This document shows positions 1-5,937 of a stretch of DNA of 6,079 nt, in pieces. Position 1 is the stretch's first letter. Each line of letters opens with the position of its first letter. The DNA comes from an uncultured Ruminococcus sp. (GTDB lineage Bacteria > Bacillota > Clostridia > Oscillospirales > Ruminococcaceae), in assembly GCA_945876405.1 (NCBI GenBank), contig CAMCOJ010000135.1, forward strand, positions 1 through 6,079, read 5' to 3'. Under the pieces are notes generated by a model that worked only from the letters and a program-made list of their open reading frames with translations, was not told the origin of the DNA and did no database searches. Position numbers and translations under genes: made by a program.

Positions 1-47
1 GAGATTTCTGCCTGTCTCGTGGGCTCGGAGATGTGTATAAGAGACAG
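1..47 (+). other. Untrimmed Illumina Nextera i7 adapter (sequencing artefact)
   Basis: Bases 1-5 (GAGAT) match the end of the Illumina P7 primer. Bases 6-13 (TTCTGCCT) match the Nextera i7 index N703 in adapter orientation. Bases 14-28 (GTCTCGTGGGCTCGG) are the Nextera read-2 primer segment. Bases 29-47 (AGATGTGTATAAGAGACAG) are the Tn5 mosaic end. The four blocks sit in the exact order and spacing of a Nextera library end. This is library-construction DNA, not genome, and the organism's own sequence starts at 48. The index identity is recalled from the published adapter set. Confidence 0.97.
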
Positions 48-655
48 CATATCTGTTTACCGGAGCTCAGATTTCATATGCAGCTCTTTTATTTCCGGTT
101 TCTCTTCTTGCCGGTGCGGCATCCGGGAGTCTGATTACGGCTCTTCTCGGTACTGCAGCTTCAGTGCTTATGCTCTTTGTGCTTGATGGTGAGGTCAGGA
201 AAAAGACCCTGGAAAAGCACGAGGAGATAATGTGTGAACTGCCTGATGTAATTATGAGACTTAACCTGCTTATCAATGCAGGAATGGTTCTCAGAGATGC
301 GTGGAGCATGATCGCGGAATCATCCGATACTGCACTGGGACGTGAGATGAAGCAGACCAGTTCGGATATCAGAAACGGTATGCCGGAAACTGATGCATTT
401 AATCTCTTTGCGGAAAGATGCAGAACCAAGGAAATAAGAAAATTTGCCGGGTCACTTGTACAGAATATAAAAAAGGGAAGTGCCGGACTTTCAGAATCCC
501 TGCAGCAGCTTGCTGATGAACAGTGGGATGAGAAAAAGAATTATGTAAGAAAAAAGGCCGCTTCATCGGAACAGAAACTTCTGTTTCCAATGCTTATGAT
601 ATTTGTATCGATAATAATGATGATAGTGGTTCCTGTATTTACTAACATGCTTTAA
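48..655 (+). CDS. tadC: TadC, type II secretion F-domain protein of the Tad pilus (5'-truncated)
   Basis: This is an inner-membrane platform protein of the Tad/Flp pilus machine, thought to work with TadB beside the TadA ATPase. The frame is open from the adapter junction: codons run from base 50 to a TAA at 653-655, giving 201 residues. The in-frame GTG at 164 is internal, not a start. Residues about 11-45 are hydrophobic (one or two membrane helices), a charged cytoplasmic T2SSF domain follows (ELPD at 63-66, then MRLNLLINAGM), and a final helix (LLFPMLMIF...IMMIVVPVF) lies near the C terminus. The basic AASSEQKLLFP stretch before the last helix is typical of T2SSF proteins. Family members are usually about 240-310 residues, so the N-terminal third is missing. 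Position upstream of pilin and TadE genes supports TadC over a competence or T2SS GspF. TadB is the main alternative, because the two are paralogues. Confidence 0.85.
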
Positions 656-660
656 GGAAA

Positions 661-765
661 ATGTTGAAAACTAAAAGTATTAGCCGATATGCACGGAGTG
701 ACCGCAGAGAACGGATGTGCAAGGCAATAAAAATATTTGAGATTAAAGGAGAAATAATATTATGA
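661..765 (+). CDS. Possible 34-codon ORF bridging tadC and the pilin gene
   Basis: An ATG at 661 opens a frame that stays clear to TGA at 763-765, so it fills nearly the whole tadC-pilin gap and its stop overlaps the pilin ATG as ATGA. The predicted peptide is basic (MLKTKSISRYARSDRRERM then KAIKIFEIKGEIIL). It has no signal or membrane segment and resembles nothing I recognise. An AAGG lies at 654-657, only 3 bases from the ATG, which is closer than optimal. It could act as a translational-coupling leader for the pilin. The more conservative reading is an untranslated spacer, since the pilin has its own good Shine-Dalgarno site inside this frame. Confidence 0.2.
   Translation: MLKTKSISRYARSDRRERMCKAIKIFEIKGEIIL
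745..751 (+). promoter_or_regulatory. Shine-Dalgarno of the pilin gene
   Basis: AAAGGAG lies 10 bases before the ATG at 762. It is the strongest ribosome-binding site on the pilus side of the window, and it fits high synthesis of the major pilin relative to the coupled genes downstream. It fixes the pilin start. Confidence 0.7.
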
Positions 766-1001
766 AAAATTTTATTGAAAAGACAATGGACAGAGCAGCA
801 GAAAGAACAGCATGTGCAGCACTTGCACTCAGGAAAAATGCAGCCGACTTTATGAAAAATGAAGAGGGCGAGACAAATCTTGTTGCCATACTTCTCATTA
901 TCGTTGTAACCGTGGCACTTGTGGCCATTTTCAAGGACAGAATCACAGATCTCGTAAACGGAATCTTTGACAAGATAGGAAAAGAAGTTGCTAAGATTTA
1001 A
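762..1001 (+). CDS. flp: Flp1-like type IVb pilin subunit
   Basis: Probable major structural pilin of the Tad pilus, exported as a prepilin and processed by the peptidase encoded at 2817. The 79-residue protein has a long charged leader (residues 1-36) ending in NEEG. A hydrophobic helix follows (LVAILLIIVVTVALVAIF, 40-57) with a short polar tail, the usual architecture of clostridial Flp1-like proteins. Cleavage after Gly36 would leave a 43-residue subunit. Classical Flp pilins carry Glu at +5 of the mature protein. Here the only nearby Glu is at +1 (Glu37) and +5 is Val, so the exact cleavage site is less certain. The leader is also long for an Flp pilin, though Met9 and Met31 offer no better start. 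The strong Shine-Dalgarno site and first position after tadC suit the pilin role. Confidence 0.8.
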   Translation: MKNFIEKTMDRAAERTACAALALRKNAADFMKNEEGETNLVAILLIIVVTVALVAIFKDRITDLVNGIFDKIGKEVAKI

Positions 1002-1674
1002 GAGATTTTTAAAGGAACAGAGGGGTTCGGTACAGGTGATTGAGGCTGCATTTGTCTATCCGGTTGTTATACTTGCGGCTGCGGCTCTCATTTATCTTGG
1101 AATATATGTGTTTGAGATTTCATATCTCGATTCCAGAGCGAAGGCGACAGCAGTTATGGCGGCAAAGACGATTTCATTTACCGGATATGATGAGCTGGGG
1201 GATATTTACACAGGGTTCGGACTGAATCCGGGTGATGACAAGCCGGGCAGGGAACAGGTGAGAAAAGCCTACGAAAAAAACAGCCCTTACAGGTATCTTG
1301 GGGCGGGTGAGGCTGATGAAAGATTTTCCGAGATGACGGGGGGATATGCTTCAGGACTTTTGTTTGCCTCTGCTGATACGGAGTGCAGCATAGATGTCAG
1401 CCGGAAAATGTTCGGCAGAGAGGTTGAAGTGAAGATACGAAAAAGAATCGCTCTCCCCTCGGTTTTAGGCCTTGCCGGAGCAGACTGTTTCAGAACCATA
1501 GAGGTTTCCGCAACAGCGGAAACCTCCGATCCGGCAGAGTTTATAAGGAATACTGATCTTGTTATGGGAACAGCTAAGGAAATTGCTGAAGCCACGGGAG
1601 CAGATGAAAAAATTTCTGATATAAAGAAAAAAATAACAGGAGCACTTAAAAAGTTGAAGGCGGGAAACAGATAG
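988..1674 (+). CDS. tadE: TadE-like minor pseudopilin (TTG start)
   Basis: The N terminus has a short basic leader (MLRFKRFLKEQRG) and then SVQVIEAAFVYPVVILAAAA, the class III signal of TadE-family pseudopilins: a Gly for prepilin-peptidase cleavage, a Glu shortly after, and a membrane helix at about 20-42. The Glu sits at +6 from Gly13 rather than +5. The remainder of the 228 residues is extracytoplasmic, ending in a lysine-rich tail (IKKKITGALKKLKAGNR). The start is TTG at 988, inside the last 14 bases of the pilin gene. The frame has a stop at 976-978 and no ATG or GTG before the helix, and AGGA at 977-980 lies 7 bases upstream, so TTG is the only credible start. Overlap plus a rare start codon should lower its translation relative to the pilin. 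An 11-bp inverted repeat lies in its 3' third at 1501. Confidence 0.82.
   Translation: MLRFKRFLKEQRGSVQVIEAAFVYPVVILAAAALIYLGIYVFEISYLDSRAKATAVMAAKTISFTGYDELGDIYTGFGLNPGDDKPGREQVRKAYEKNSPYRYLGAGEADERFSEMTGGYASGLLFASADTECSIDVSRKMFGREVEVKIRKRIALPSVLGLAGADCFRTIEVSATAETSDPAEFIRNTDLVMGTAKEIAEATGADEKISDIKKKITGALKKLKAGNR
1501..1526 (+). repeat. Perfect 11-bp inverted repeat (hairpin) inside tadE
   Basis: GAGGTTTCCGC at 1501-1511 and GCGGAAACCTC at 1516-1526 are exact reverse complements with an AACA loop, and they lie within codons for EVSATAETS. In RNA this would be a stable GC-containing stem-loop. No T-run follows, so it is not a classical intrinsic terminator. It could be an RNA processing or stability element separating pilin mRNA from distal genes, or simply permitted codon choice. 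Confidence 0.75.
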
Positions 1675-2799
1675 ATGAAAAGACTGCGTTTTTACGGTTC
1701 AGTAACAGTTGAAGCCTCTGTGGCACTGTCCGTATTTATCTTTGGTTACCTTACAGTTCTGTCGCTTGTGTTTGCGGTAAGAACTGAGGGTGCCGTTCAG
1801 TACGGTATAACACAGACTGCGGCTGAGATATCACGCTGCTGCTATATTGCCGAAAAACTCTCCCTTACAGAGTATGCCGGAAAGGCCGGCATGACTGTGG
1901 GCGAGGCGATAGAGGCTGTGAGCGGACTCAGTGATATCAGGGAGAGTTCAGAGGCGGAGGCCGGAGAATCCGGAAACCTTGTTTCACAGCTTGCAGATGC
2001 AGTTTCAGGGGGCGCTTCCATAGGCGGAATGCTTGGAGAACCGCTGTTCCGTGCGGTATTTGCTGAATGTGTGGCGGGCAGCAGGGCAGAGGCTGATGAG
2101 TATCTTATGAATCTTGCAGGAATAACTACGGATGATATAGATTTTCACTATTCATCGGTGCTTTCAGACGGGAAAACCGTTGAGATAGTTGCGGTTTATG
2201 ACGTTAAGCTCCGTACATTCGGGCTTTTTGGGAAAAACGGTATTACCATGAAGATGAAAAATACAGCTGTAACTTCCGCCTGGGTAACCGGAAACGGTCA
2301 GGAGGACGATGAGGAAAGCACAAAGTGGTCACTTCCTTCATTTGAACGCGGAAAGGCCTGGATTGCGGAGATAAAATCCGAACACAGTATGGATGCGGTG
2401 AAGGGCGGAAAGGGGATTGACCTTTACAGAACCGGAAAATACACCATGATAAATTCACTGAACGTTTTTGCACAGACGTATTCGGAGTGCAGTTCCCCGG
2501 GCAGCAAAAGGGCGGCAGACTACAGTATTAAAGAGGCTGCACTGGAAAAAGTAATCAGCGGATATGCCACTGAACTTCTGGAATGCATAGAAGCAAAGGC
2601 CGGCTCGCTTCAGTTTGAGAACGGGATACATGTTCCGGACAGCAGGGAAAACTTCACAGCGGAGCTTATAATTGTTGTTCCCTCAGAGGCAGGTGCGGAA
2701 GCTTCAGTTAAGAAGGTACTTGAGAAAACAGCAGAGAAGATTTTAAAGGATACCGGAGTTACGGTTGTGTACGAATACCGTGAAAAAGCTCTGGTATGA
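1675..2799 (+). CDS. Large TadE/TadF-like pseudopilin
   Basis: The 374-residue protein starts with MKRLRFYG, then SVTVEASVALSVFIFGYLTV. This is a class III prepilin signal with Glu13 at exactly +5 from Gly8, followed by a single helix at about 10-31 and a large extracytoplasmic domain. This N terminus is typical of clostridial TadE-like minor pilins and pseudopilins. I recognise no domain in the long C-terminal region, which carries an acidic patch near residues 205-212 (GQEDDEESTKW) and two cysteines (CC) just past the helix. The ATG follows the tadE TAG stop with no gap and has only a weak purine-rich site upstream (GGCGGG), so translation is probably coupled to tadE. It may form the pilus tip or a priming complex with TadE, inferred from the general role of minor pilins. 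TadE-, TadF- and TadG-like labels are hard to separate here. Confidence 0.72.
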   Translation: MKRLRFYGSVTVEASVALSVFIFGYLTVLSLVFAVRTEGAVQYGITQTAAEISRCCYIAEKLSLTEYAGKAGMTVGEAIEAVSGLSDIRESSEAEAGESGNLVSQLADAVSGGASIGGMLGEPLFRAVFAECVAGSRAEADEYLMNLAGITTDDIDFHYSSVLSDGKTVEIVAVYDVKLRTFGLFGKNGITMKMKNTAVTSAWVTGNGQEDDEESTKWSLPSFERGKAWIAEIKSEHSMDAVKGGKGIDLYRTGKYTMINSLNVFAQTYSECSSPGSKRAADYSIKEAALEKVISGYATELLECIEAKAGSLQFENGIHVPDSRENFTAELIIVVPSEAGAEASVKKVLEKTAEKILKDTGVTVVYEYREKALV

Positions 2800-2803
2800 T
2801 AAC

Positions 2804-2809
2804 AAGGAG
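2804..2809 (+). promoter_or_regulatory. Shine-Dalgarno that decides the prepilin peptidase start
   Basis: AAGGAG is spaced 7 bases from the ATG at 2817. The in-frame ATG at 2796 overlaps the previous stop (ATGA) but has no comparable site upstream and would add the polar residues MITRREN before a natural hydrophobic N terminus. The 2817 start is therefore preferred. Confidence 0.75.
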
Positions 2810-2816
2810 AGAAAAC

Positions 2817-3443
2817 ATGAATTTTGCAGCGGCACTTATAACAGCGGGTTTATCAGCACCTGCATTTATGAGATACAAGGATATTAATGAAGATGAAAGA
2901 AAAAAACACGGCTCTGGCCTGTGGGCGGCCGCTGTATTTGCAGCAGCTGATATTCTGACGGCATTTATTGCCGGAAGAGAGGAAACGGGCGTGTTCAGTA
3001 TGATAAGTATGATGATTATGCTTAACTTTCTTTTCCTTCTTTCATTTATCGACAAAAATCACAGAGTTATACCGAACGTATATATTGCCGGTGCTTTTGT
3101 TCTGAGAACTGCACTTATACTTATACAGGGGATTGCGGAACACTCTCTGCCTGCGGTATTTATAAGTTCGCTTATAGGATTTGCGGCAGGGACTGTTCTC
3201 ACCGGTACTGCATATGTGGTTTCACGAAAGGGAATTGGTTCGGGAGATGTGAAGATGTTTGCGGTTATCGGATATTTTGCCGGAGGGATAGCGACGGTTG
3301 ATATTCTCATTTATTCAACAGTTCTCTGTGCTTTATGTGGAATACTTCTTCTTGCATTCAGAAAATGCGGTGTAAAGGACAGAATTCCCATGGCTCCCTT
3401 CGCATTTGCAGGGGCAATGATTTATATGATTACAGGAATGTGA
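2817..3443 (+). CDS. tadV: A24 family prepilin peptidase, TadV/CpaA type
   Basis: This membrane aspartyl protease cuts the leader from the pilin and the TadE-like pseudopilins. From the chosen start it has 208 residues and several hydrophobic segments. Both family motifs are visible. Asp79 lies in SFIDKNHRVIPN, the first catalytic Asp with the usual IPN downstream. Asp144 lies in GIGSGDVKMF, the GxGD motif with the conserved K-M that follows. The protein lacks the N-terminal cysteine-rich methyltransferase domain of PilD-type enzymes, as expected for TadV/CpaA forms. Three different substrates are encoded just upstream. An earlier in-frame ATG at 2796 would give 215 residues and a 4-bp overlap with the preceding gene; the Shine-Dalgarno at 2804 argues for 2817. 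Confidence 0.9.
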   Translation: MNFAAALITAGLSAPAFMRYKDINEDERKKHGSGLWAAAVFAAADILTAFIAGREETGVFSMISMMIMLNFLFLLSFIDKNHRVIPNVYIAGAFVLRTALILIQGIAEHSLPAVFISSLIGFAAGTVLTGTAYVVSRKGIGSGDVKMFAVIGYFAGGIATVDILIYSTVLCALCGILLLAFRKCGVKDRIPMAPFAFAGAMIYMITGM

Positions 3444-3453
3444 GGAAGAGATT

Positions 3454-4626
3454 ATGAAAAAATACATTTTTCCGCCGGTACTTATACTTCTGATATTTTT
3501 TTCCTGGATGAATGTTCTGGGAAATCCGGACAAGGATGCGGCAAAGTATGAGGAATACATAGGCAAAGCAGAGCTTAACGAGAAAAATACGGCGTATATA
3601 ACCGCTGCGGAGTACTATGCACAGGCGGCGGAATATACGGAGGACAACGCTGAGATATATCTTCTTGCCGCTGAGAATTATAAAAAATGCGGTGAAGGAA
3701 ATCTTTTTCTTAAGTACAGCCGTCTCGCAGCACAGAAAGCACCTGAAAATGACCGCCCCTGGGTGATGATGGCGGAGTTCTGCCTTGAAAGAGGCGAGGC
3801 CGGAAAGGCTGTAAATCTCCTGAAGGAAGTTCCGTCTTCAGCTTCAACGGAAAAAATATCGGAGCTTATTGCAGATGCTGAAAGCCGTTTCCACAAGGGG
3901 TACAAAAGCTTTTCGGACTCAAAGGGCTTTTACGGAGATTACTGTGCAGTGTTTGACGGGAACTTCTGGGGAATTCTTGATGCTGAAGGACGGTATCAGA
4001 TTATTCCTGAGTACGATGATGCAGGTGCGTATTCTCCGGATGAGGATATCATACCGGTATGCCGTGAGGGAAAGTGGTTTTTCATAAATACTGACAATCA
4101 GGTCAGATATGTCCCTTCGGAAAAATACACCTGGCTCGGTTCCTTCGGTTCCGGTCTTGCACCATTCTGCTGCGGCGGAAAATATGGTTATACTGACCTT
4201 GAAGGAAATGAAAAGGCTGAATACTTTGATTATGCCGGACCGTTTTCAGAAGGAGTGGCTGCTGTGCAGAGAGACGGAAAATGGGCTCTTGTAAATGCTG
4301 AACTTGAATTTATAACCGGGTTTGAGTATGATGAGATTTCTGCTGACAGATACGGATTCTGTGTTCATGGCGGAGTTATCTGTGCGGTAAAGGACGGAAA
4401 GAATGTGTATATTGATGTTTCAGGTGAGGAAACTAAAAGCGAAAGACCGTATTTATGTAATCTAAGGCCGGTAAAGTTCGGAGAGTTTATGGGATATGAG
4501 AATAAGCAGGGGGATATTGTTATCGATGCTTATTTTGATGAGGTTACGGATTTTTCTGAGAACGGAAGGGCGATGGTTAAGGAGGATGGTGTGTGGAAGA
4601 TGATCAGTCTTGATGTATATGAGTGA
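3454..4626 (+). CDS. Membrane-anchored TPR and WG-repeat protein
   Basis: The 390-residue protein has an N-terminal hydrophobic anchor (about 5-22, FPPVLILLIFFSW) with no lipobox cysteine, so it is probably held in the membrane with its body outside. Residues about 30-145 form alanine- and tyrosine-rich helical pairs resembling tetratricopeptide repeats. Residues about 165-390 form a chain of WG (KWGYI-type) beta repeats, seen as FWGILD at 171, KWFFIN at 207, KYGYTD at 243, KWALVN at 276, NVYIDV at 317, FMGYEN at 345 and VWKMIS at 380. Several are followed by the typical GPFSEGVAAV or DFSENGRAMV segment. The gene starts 10 bp after the peptidase stop, and GAGGAAGAG there serves as a Shine-Dalgarno overlapping that stop. 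Its function is unknown. As last gene of the tad operon it may scaffold or bind at the pilus base or cell surface, which is inference from position and repeat type. Confidence 0.85.
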   Translation: MKKYIFPPVLILLIFFSWMNVLGNPDKDAAKYEEYIGKAELNEKNTAYITAAEYYAQAAEYTEDNAEIYLLAAENYKKCGEGNLFLKYSRLAAQKAPENDRPWVMMAEFCLERGEAGKAVNLLKEVPSSASTEKISELIADAESRFHKGYKSFSDSKGFYGDYCAVFDGNFWGILDAEGRYQIIPEYDDAGAYSPDEDIIPVCREGKWFFINTDNQVRYVPSEKYTWLGSFGSGLAPFCCGGKYGYTDLEGNEKAEYFDYAGPFSEGVAAVQRDGKWALVNAELEFITGFEYDEISADRYGFCVHGGVICAVKDGKNVYIDVSGEETKSERPYLCNLRPVKFGEFMGYENKQGDIVIDAYFDEVTDFSENGRAMVKEDGVWKMISLDVYE

Positions 4627-4633
4627 AAAACCA

Positions 4634-5011
4634 TCAGAAAATGTTAAAGATATATGGAATCTCGCGGGTATGGGTGCGCCTGAGTACCTGTTTGGCGTAT
4701 TCTGCTTCGGCTGACTGTTCGTCGCAGCCTGAGGAGATAAGAGGCGGGAGTTTGCTGATACTGTCGGAGACGGCATCAAGGGTTTTGTCGCTTACAAAAA
4801 ACGACATTTTACGGCGGCTCTTTTCCCACTGGTCTGAAAGATTTTCTGTTTCTGCAAGTGCGGATTCCGTATCATCATTTTCGCAGTATGAAGTAACGGT
4901 GTCAATAATTTCCGATATTTTTGCTTCTTCATCACAGAGTATACTGTAAGACCATATATCAATTCCGGTTATAGTAAGTATTATTACGATACTTGTCCAG
5001 AGTCGGTTCAT
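4634..5011 (-). CDS. DUF4363 family protein
   Basis: The 125-residue protein has an N-terminal membrane helix (MNRLWTSIVIILTITGIDIWSY) and a helical, acidic extracytoplasmic part with the pattern W..SRRKMSFFVSD..LD.VSDSISKLPPLI, ending in NIF. This layout matches the DUF4363 family as I recall it, including its usual place directly after a DUF421 gene. The start ATG overlaps the DUF421 stop as ATGA, and AAAGGAG (plus-strand CTCCTTT at 5020-5026) lies 8 bases before it, so the two are translated together. Its biochemical role is unknown. A partnership with the DUF421 membrane protein is inferred from the pairing. The 3' end is 7 bp from the convergent WG-repeat gene with no visible terminator. 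Confidence 0.78.
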   Translation of the reverse strand: MNRLWTSIVIILTITGIDIWSYSILCDEEAKISEIIDTVTSYCENDDTESALAETENLSDQWEKSRRKMSFFVSDKTLDAVSDSISKLPPLISSGCDEQSAEAEYAKQVLRRTHTREIPYIFNIF

Positions 5012-5496
5012 TTTTTCAGCTCCTTTATATCACGTTTTTCGGCATTTCTGTAAGGTTCCTTCTGATAAGCCGATATCTGTCCGTTGGTTTCCACAACGGC
5101 GAATTCCACTTCATTTATATCAAAAATATCCAGCCCCCGAAGTGCCTCCTGAAGATCGTCCTGCGACATTCTCAGGGTGCGCAGCTTCATTTTGTCAAGC
5201 ACGCCGTGGTGTATAACCACCTGCGGTGAACCGGATATAAACTTTCTGAACTTCGGTGAAATCATTGTAAATACCGAGATAATTACGTCAACGGAAACAA
5301 GAAAGAGTATCGGTACCGTCCCTGTCAGCAGCGGAGCGTCCGGGTCCTCAAGGGTCATGGTTGCTATATTTGAGATGAGAATGGTTATAACCAGCTCAGT
5401 AGGCTGCATCTGCCCTATCTGACGCTTCCCCATAAACCGTACGGAAAAGATAACAATAACATACAGTATGAAGGCACGGATAATTAATATTGTCAT
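5008..5496 (-). CDS. DUF421 (YetF-like) membrane protein
   Basis: The 162-residue protein has about three membrane helices (3-20, 35-50, 58-78) and a cytoplasmic alpha/beta domain. Family signatures are clear: RFMGKRQIGQMQPTELV near 20-36, then GSPQVVIHHGVLDKMKLRTLRMS, and EVEFAVVETNGQISAYQK toward the end. Family relatives such as Bacillus YetF are about 230 residues, so this is a short form ending just after the conserved domain. The open frame continues upstream to a TTG at 5577, but those 27 residues would be encoded by the intergenic hairpin repeat and look non-native. ATG at 5496 begins the hydrophobic helix directly. The Shine-Dalgarno is weak (AAAGAAG, about 10 bases upstream). Function is not established; members occur in sporulation-related and stress-related settings in Bacillus, but nothing here tests that. 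Confidence 0.83.
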   Translation of the reverse strand: MTILIIRAFILYVIVIFSVRFMGKRQIGQMQPTELVITILISNIATMTLEDPDAPLLTGTVPILFLVSVDVIISVFTMISPKFRKFISGSPQVVIHHGVLDKMKLRTLRMSQDDLQEALRGLDIFDINEVEFAVVETNGQISAYQKEPYRNAEKRDIKELKK

Positions 5497-5735
5497 TGGA
5501 GTTACGCTTCTTTCGTTTTGGAATTTGTGAGATCCCCCAGTCAGCTGCGCTGACAGCCCCCTTTTCAAGGGGGGCAAAAACTATTTCGCCAAGACATTGA
5601 TACAGGGACAATAAAAAACAGGGGGATGATTATGGGATGGGTTTCTGAACAGGTACCTGATTTTCTATATTATTCTGCCCGGAAAATGCGGGATTATTAC
5701 ATGGGAAAATGCTGATGGTAAAGAATAATATTTAC
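5497..5735. other. Intergenic region upstream of DUF421
   Basis: I see no gene here that I would trust. Besides the hairpin repeat described separately, it holds a 10-bp palindrome CAGGTACCTG at 5650-5659 and a short CCCG/CGGG hairpin near 5678-5692. A candidate minus-strand promoter for DUF421 has -35 TTTACC (plus-strand GGTAAA at 5717-5722), 18 bp, and -10 AATAAT (plus-strand ATTATT at 5693-5698). It would give a leader of roughly 190 bases. The match is 4/6 and 5/6, which is suggestive only. Confidence 0.4.
5531..5575. repeat. REP-like intergenic double-hairpin repeat
   Basis: Two adjacent stem-loops are visible: GTCAGC/GCTGAC (5540-5545 and 5549-5554, loop TGC), and CCCCCTT/AAGGGGG (5557-5563 and 5567-5573, loop TTC). 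The outer CCCCC at 5534-5538 can also pair with the G-run at 5569-5574, so an alternative long hairpin enclosing the first stem is possible. The arrangement CCCCCAG, small stem, ACAG, CCCCC-loop-GGGGG is one I recognise as a dispersed intergenic repeat type in gut Firmicutes. The flanking CAAAAA and TTTTTG do not make a terminator in either direction. It sits about 35-80 bases upstream of the DUF421 ATG. Confidence 0.7.
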
Positions 5736-5764
5736 TTGACAGATTTCTGTATATGTGTTATTTT
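5736..5764 (+). promoter_or_regulatory. Strong sigma-A-type promoter
   Basis: There is a perfect -35 TTGACA at 5736-5741, a 17-bp spacer, and -10 TATTTT at 5759-5764 (4/6). It points rightward to the interrupted gene at 5985. The 171-bp inserted element starts 2 bases after the -10, near where transcription would begin, so present-day transcripts would carry most of the element as leader. Confidence 0.65.
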
Positions 5765-5766
5765 AA

Positions 5767-5937
5767 GGAAGCACTGATTAAGTCTGGCGTACATGATGCA
5801 CAGTCAGATTTTACGTCAGACTGTATAAAAACGACGCAGGCATACTGTCGTATGTCAAGGAGTTTTTGTGCCGGATGACGGAAAATATGCAAGCAGAATG
5901 TGCGTCAAGTCGAAGATGTGATTTAATCAGTGTTTCC
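5767..5937. mobile_element. 171-bp MITE-like element with terminal inverted repeats
   Basis: The left end GGAAGCACTGATTAAGTC (5767-5784) and the reverse complement of the right end (5920-5937) agree at 16 of 18 positions. TTAA flanks both sides (5763-5766 and 5938-5941), consistent with a 4-bp target duplication; being palindromic, it also extends the apparent inverted repeat. The interior has no open frame of note but contains nested complementary segments: GACGCA at 5833-5838 with TGCGTC at 5901-5906, and CATAC/GTATG at 5841-5854. Small size, inverted ends, direct flank and absence of a transposase make it a non-autonomous element mobilised in trans. The parent IS family is not identified from sequence alone. 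Confidence 0.8.

Noticed and set aside
1874..1892. 7-bp inverted repeat ATGCCGG/CCGGCAT with a 5-base loop inside the second pseudopilin gene
   Set aside because: CCGGAA-type codon runs are frequent throughout these genes, and a 7-bp stem in a 1.1-kb gene is unremarkable.
5497..5577. N-terminal extension of DUF421 to the TTG at 5577
   Set aside because: The 27 extra residues would be encoded by the REP-like hairpin repeat, are unlike the DUF421 N terminus, and precede a natural ATG that opens the first membrane helix.
5557..5580. CCCCCTT/AAGGGGG hairpin as a rho-independent terminator
   Set aside because: On the plus strand it is followed by GCAAAAA, not T-rich sequence. On the minus strand the T-run lies before the stem, and the hairpin is upstream of DUF421 rather than after a gene.
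5632..5715. A 27-codon plus-strand frame (starts MGWVSEQVPDFLYY) preceded by AGGGGG
   Set aside because: It is short, has no recognisable similarity and no convincing promoter. The G-run could arise by chance in this repeat-rich spacer. It may be a gene remnant, but that cannot be supported.
5703..5716. GGGAAAATGCTGAT resembling a degenerate copy of the element end
   Set aside because: It needs an inserted base to align to GGGAAACGCTGAT and loses the match directly after. There is no partner end, so chance similarity is sufficient.
5785..5919. CRISPR array, tRNA or structured riboswitch in the 3' noncoding region
   Set aside because: There are no regularly spaced direct repeats, no cloverleaf-compatible arms with a T-loop motif, and no conserved riboswitch core that I recognise. 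The visible pairing is explained by the inverted-repeat element.
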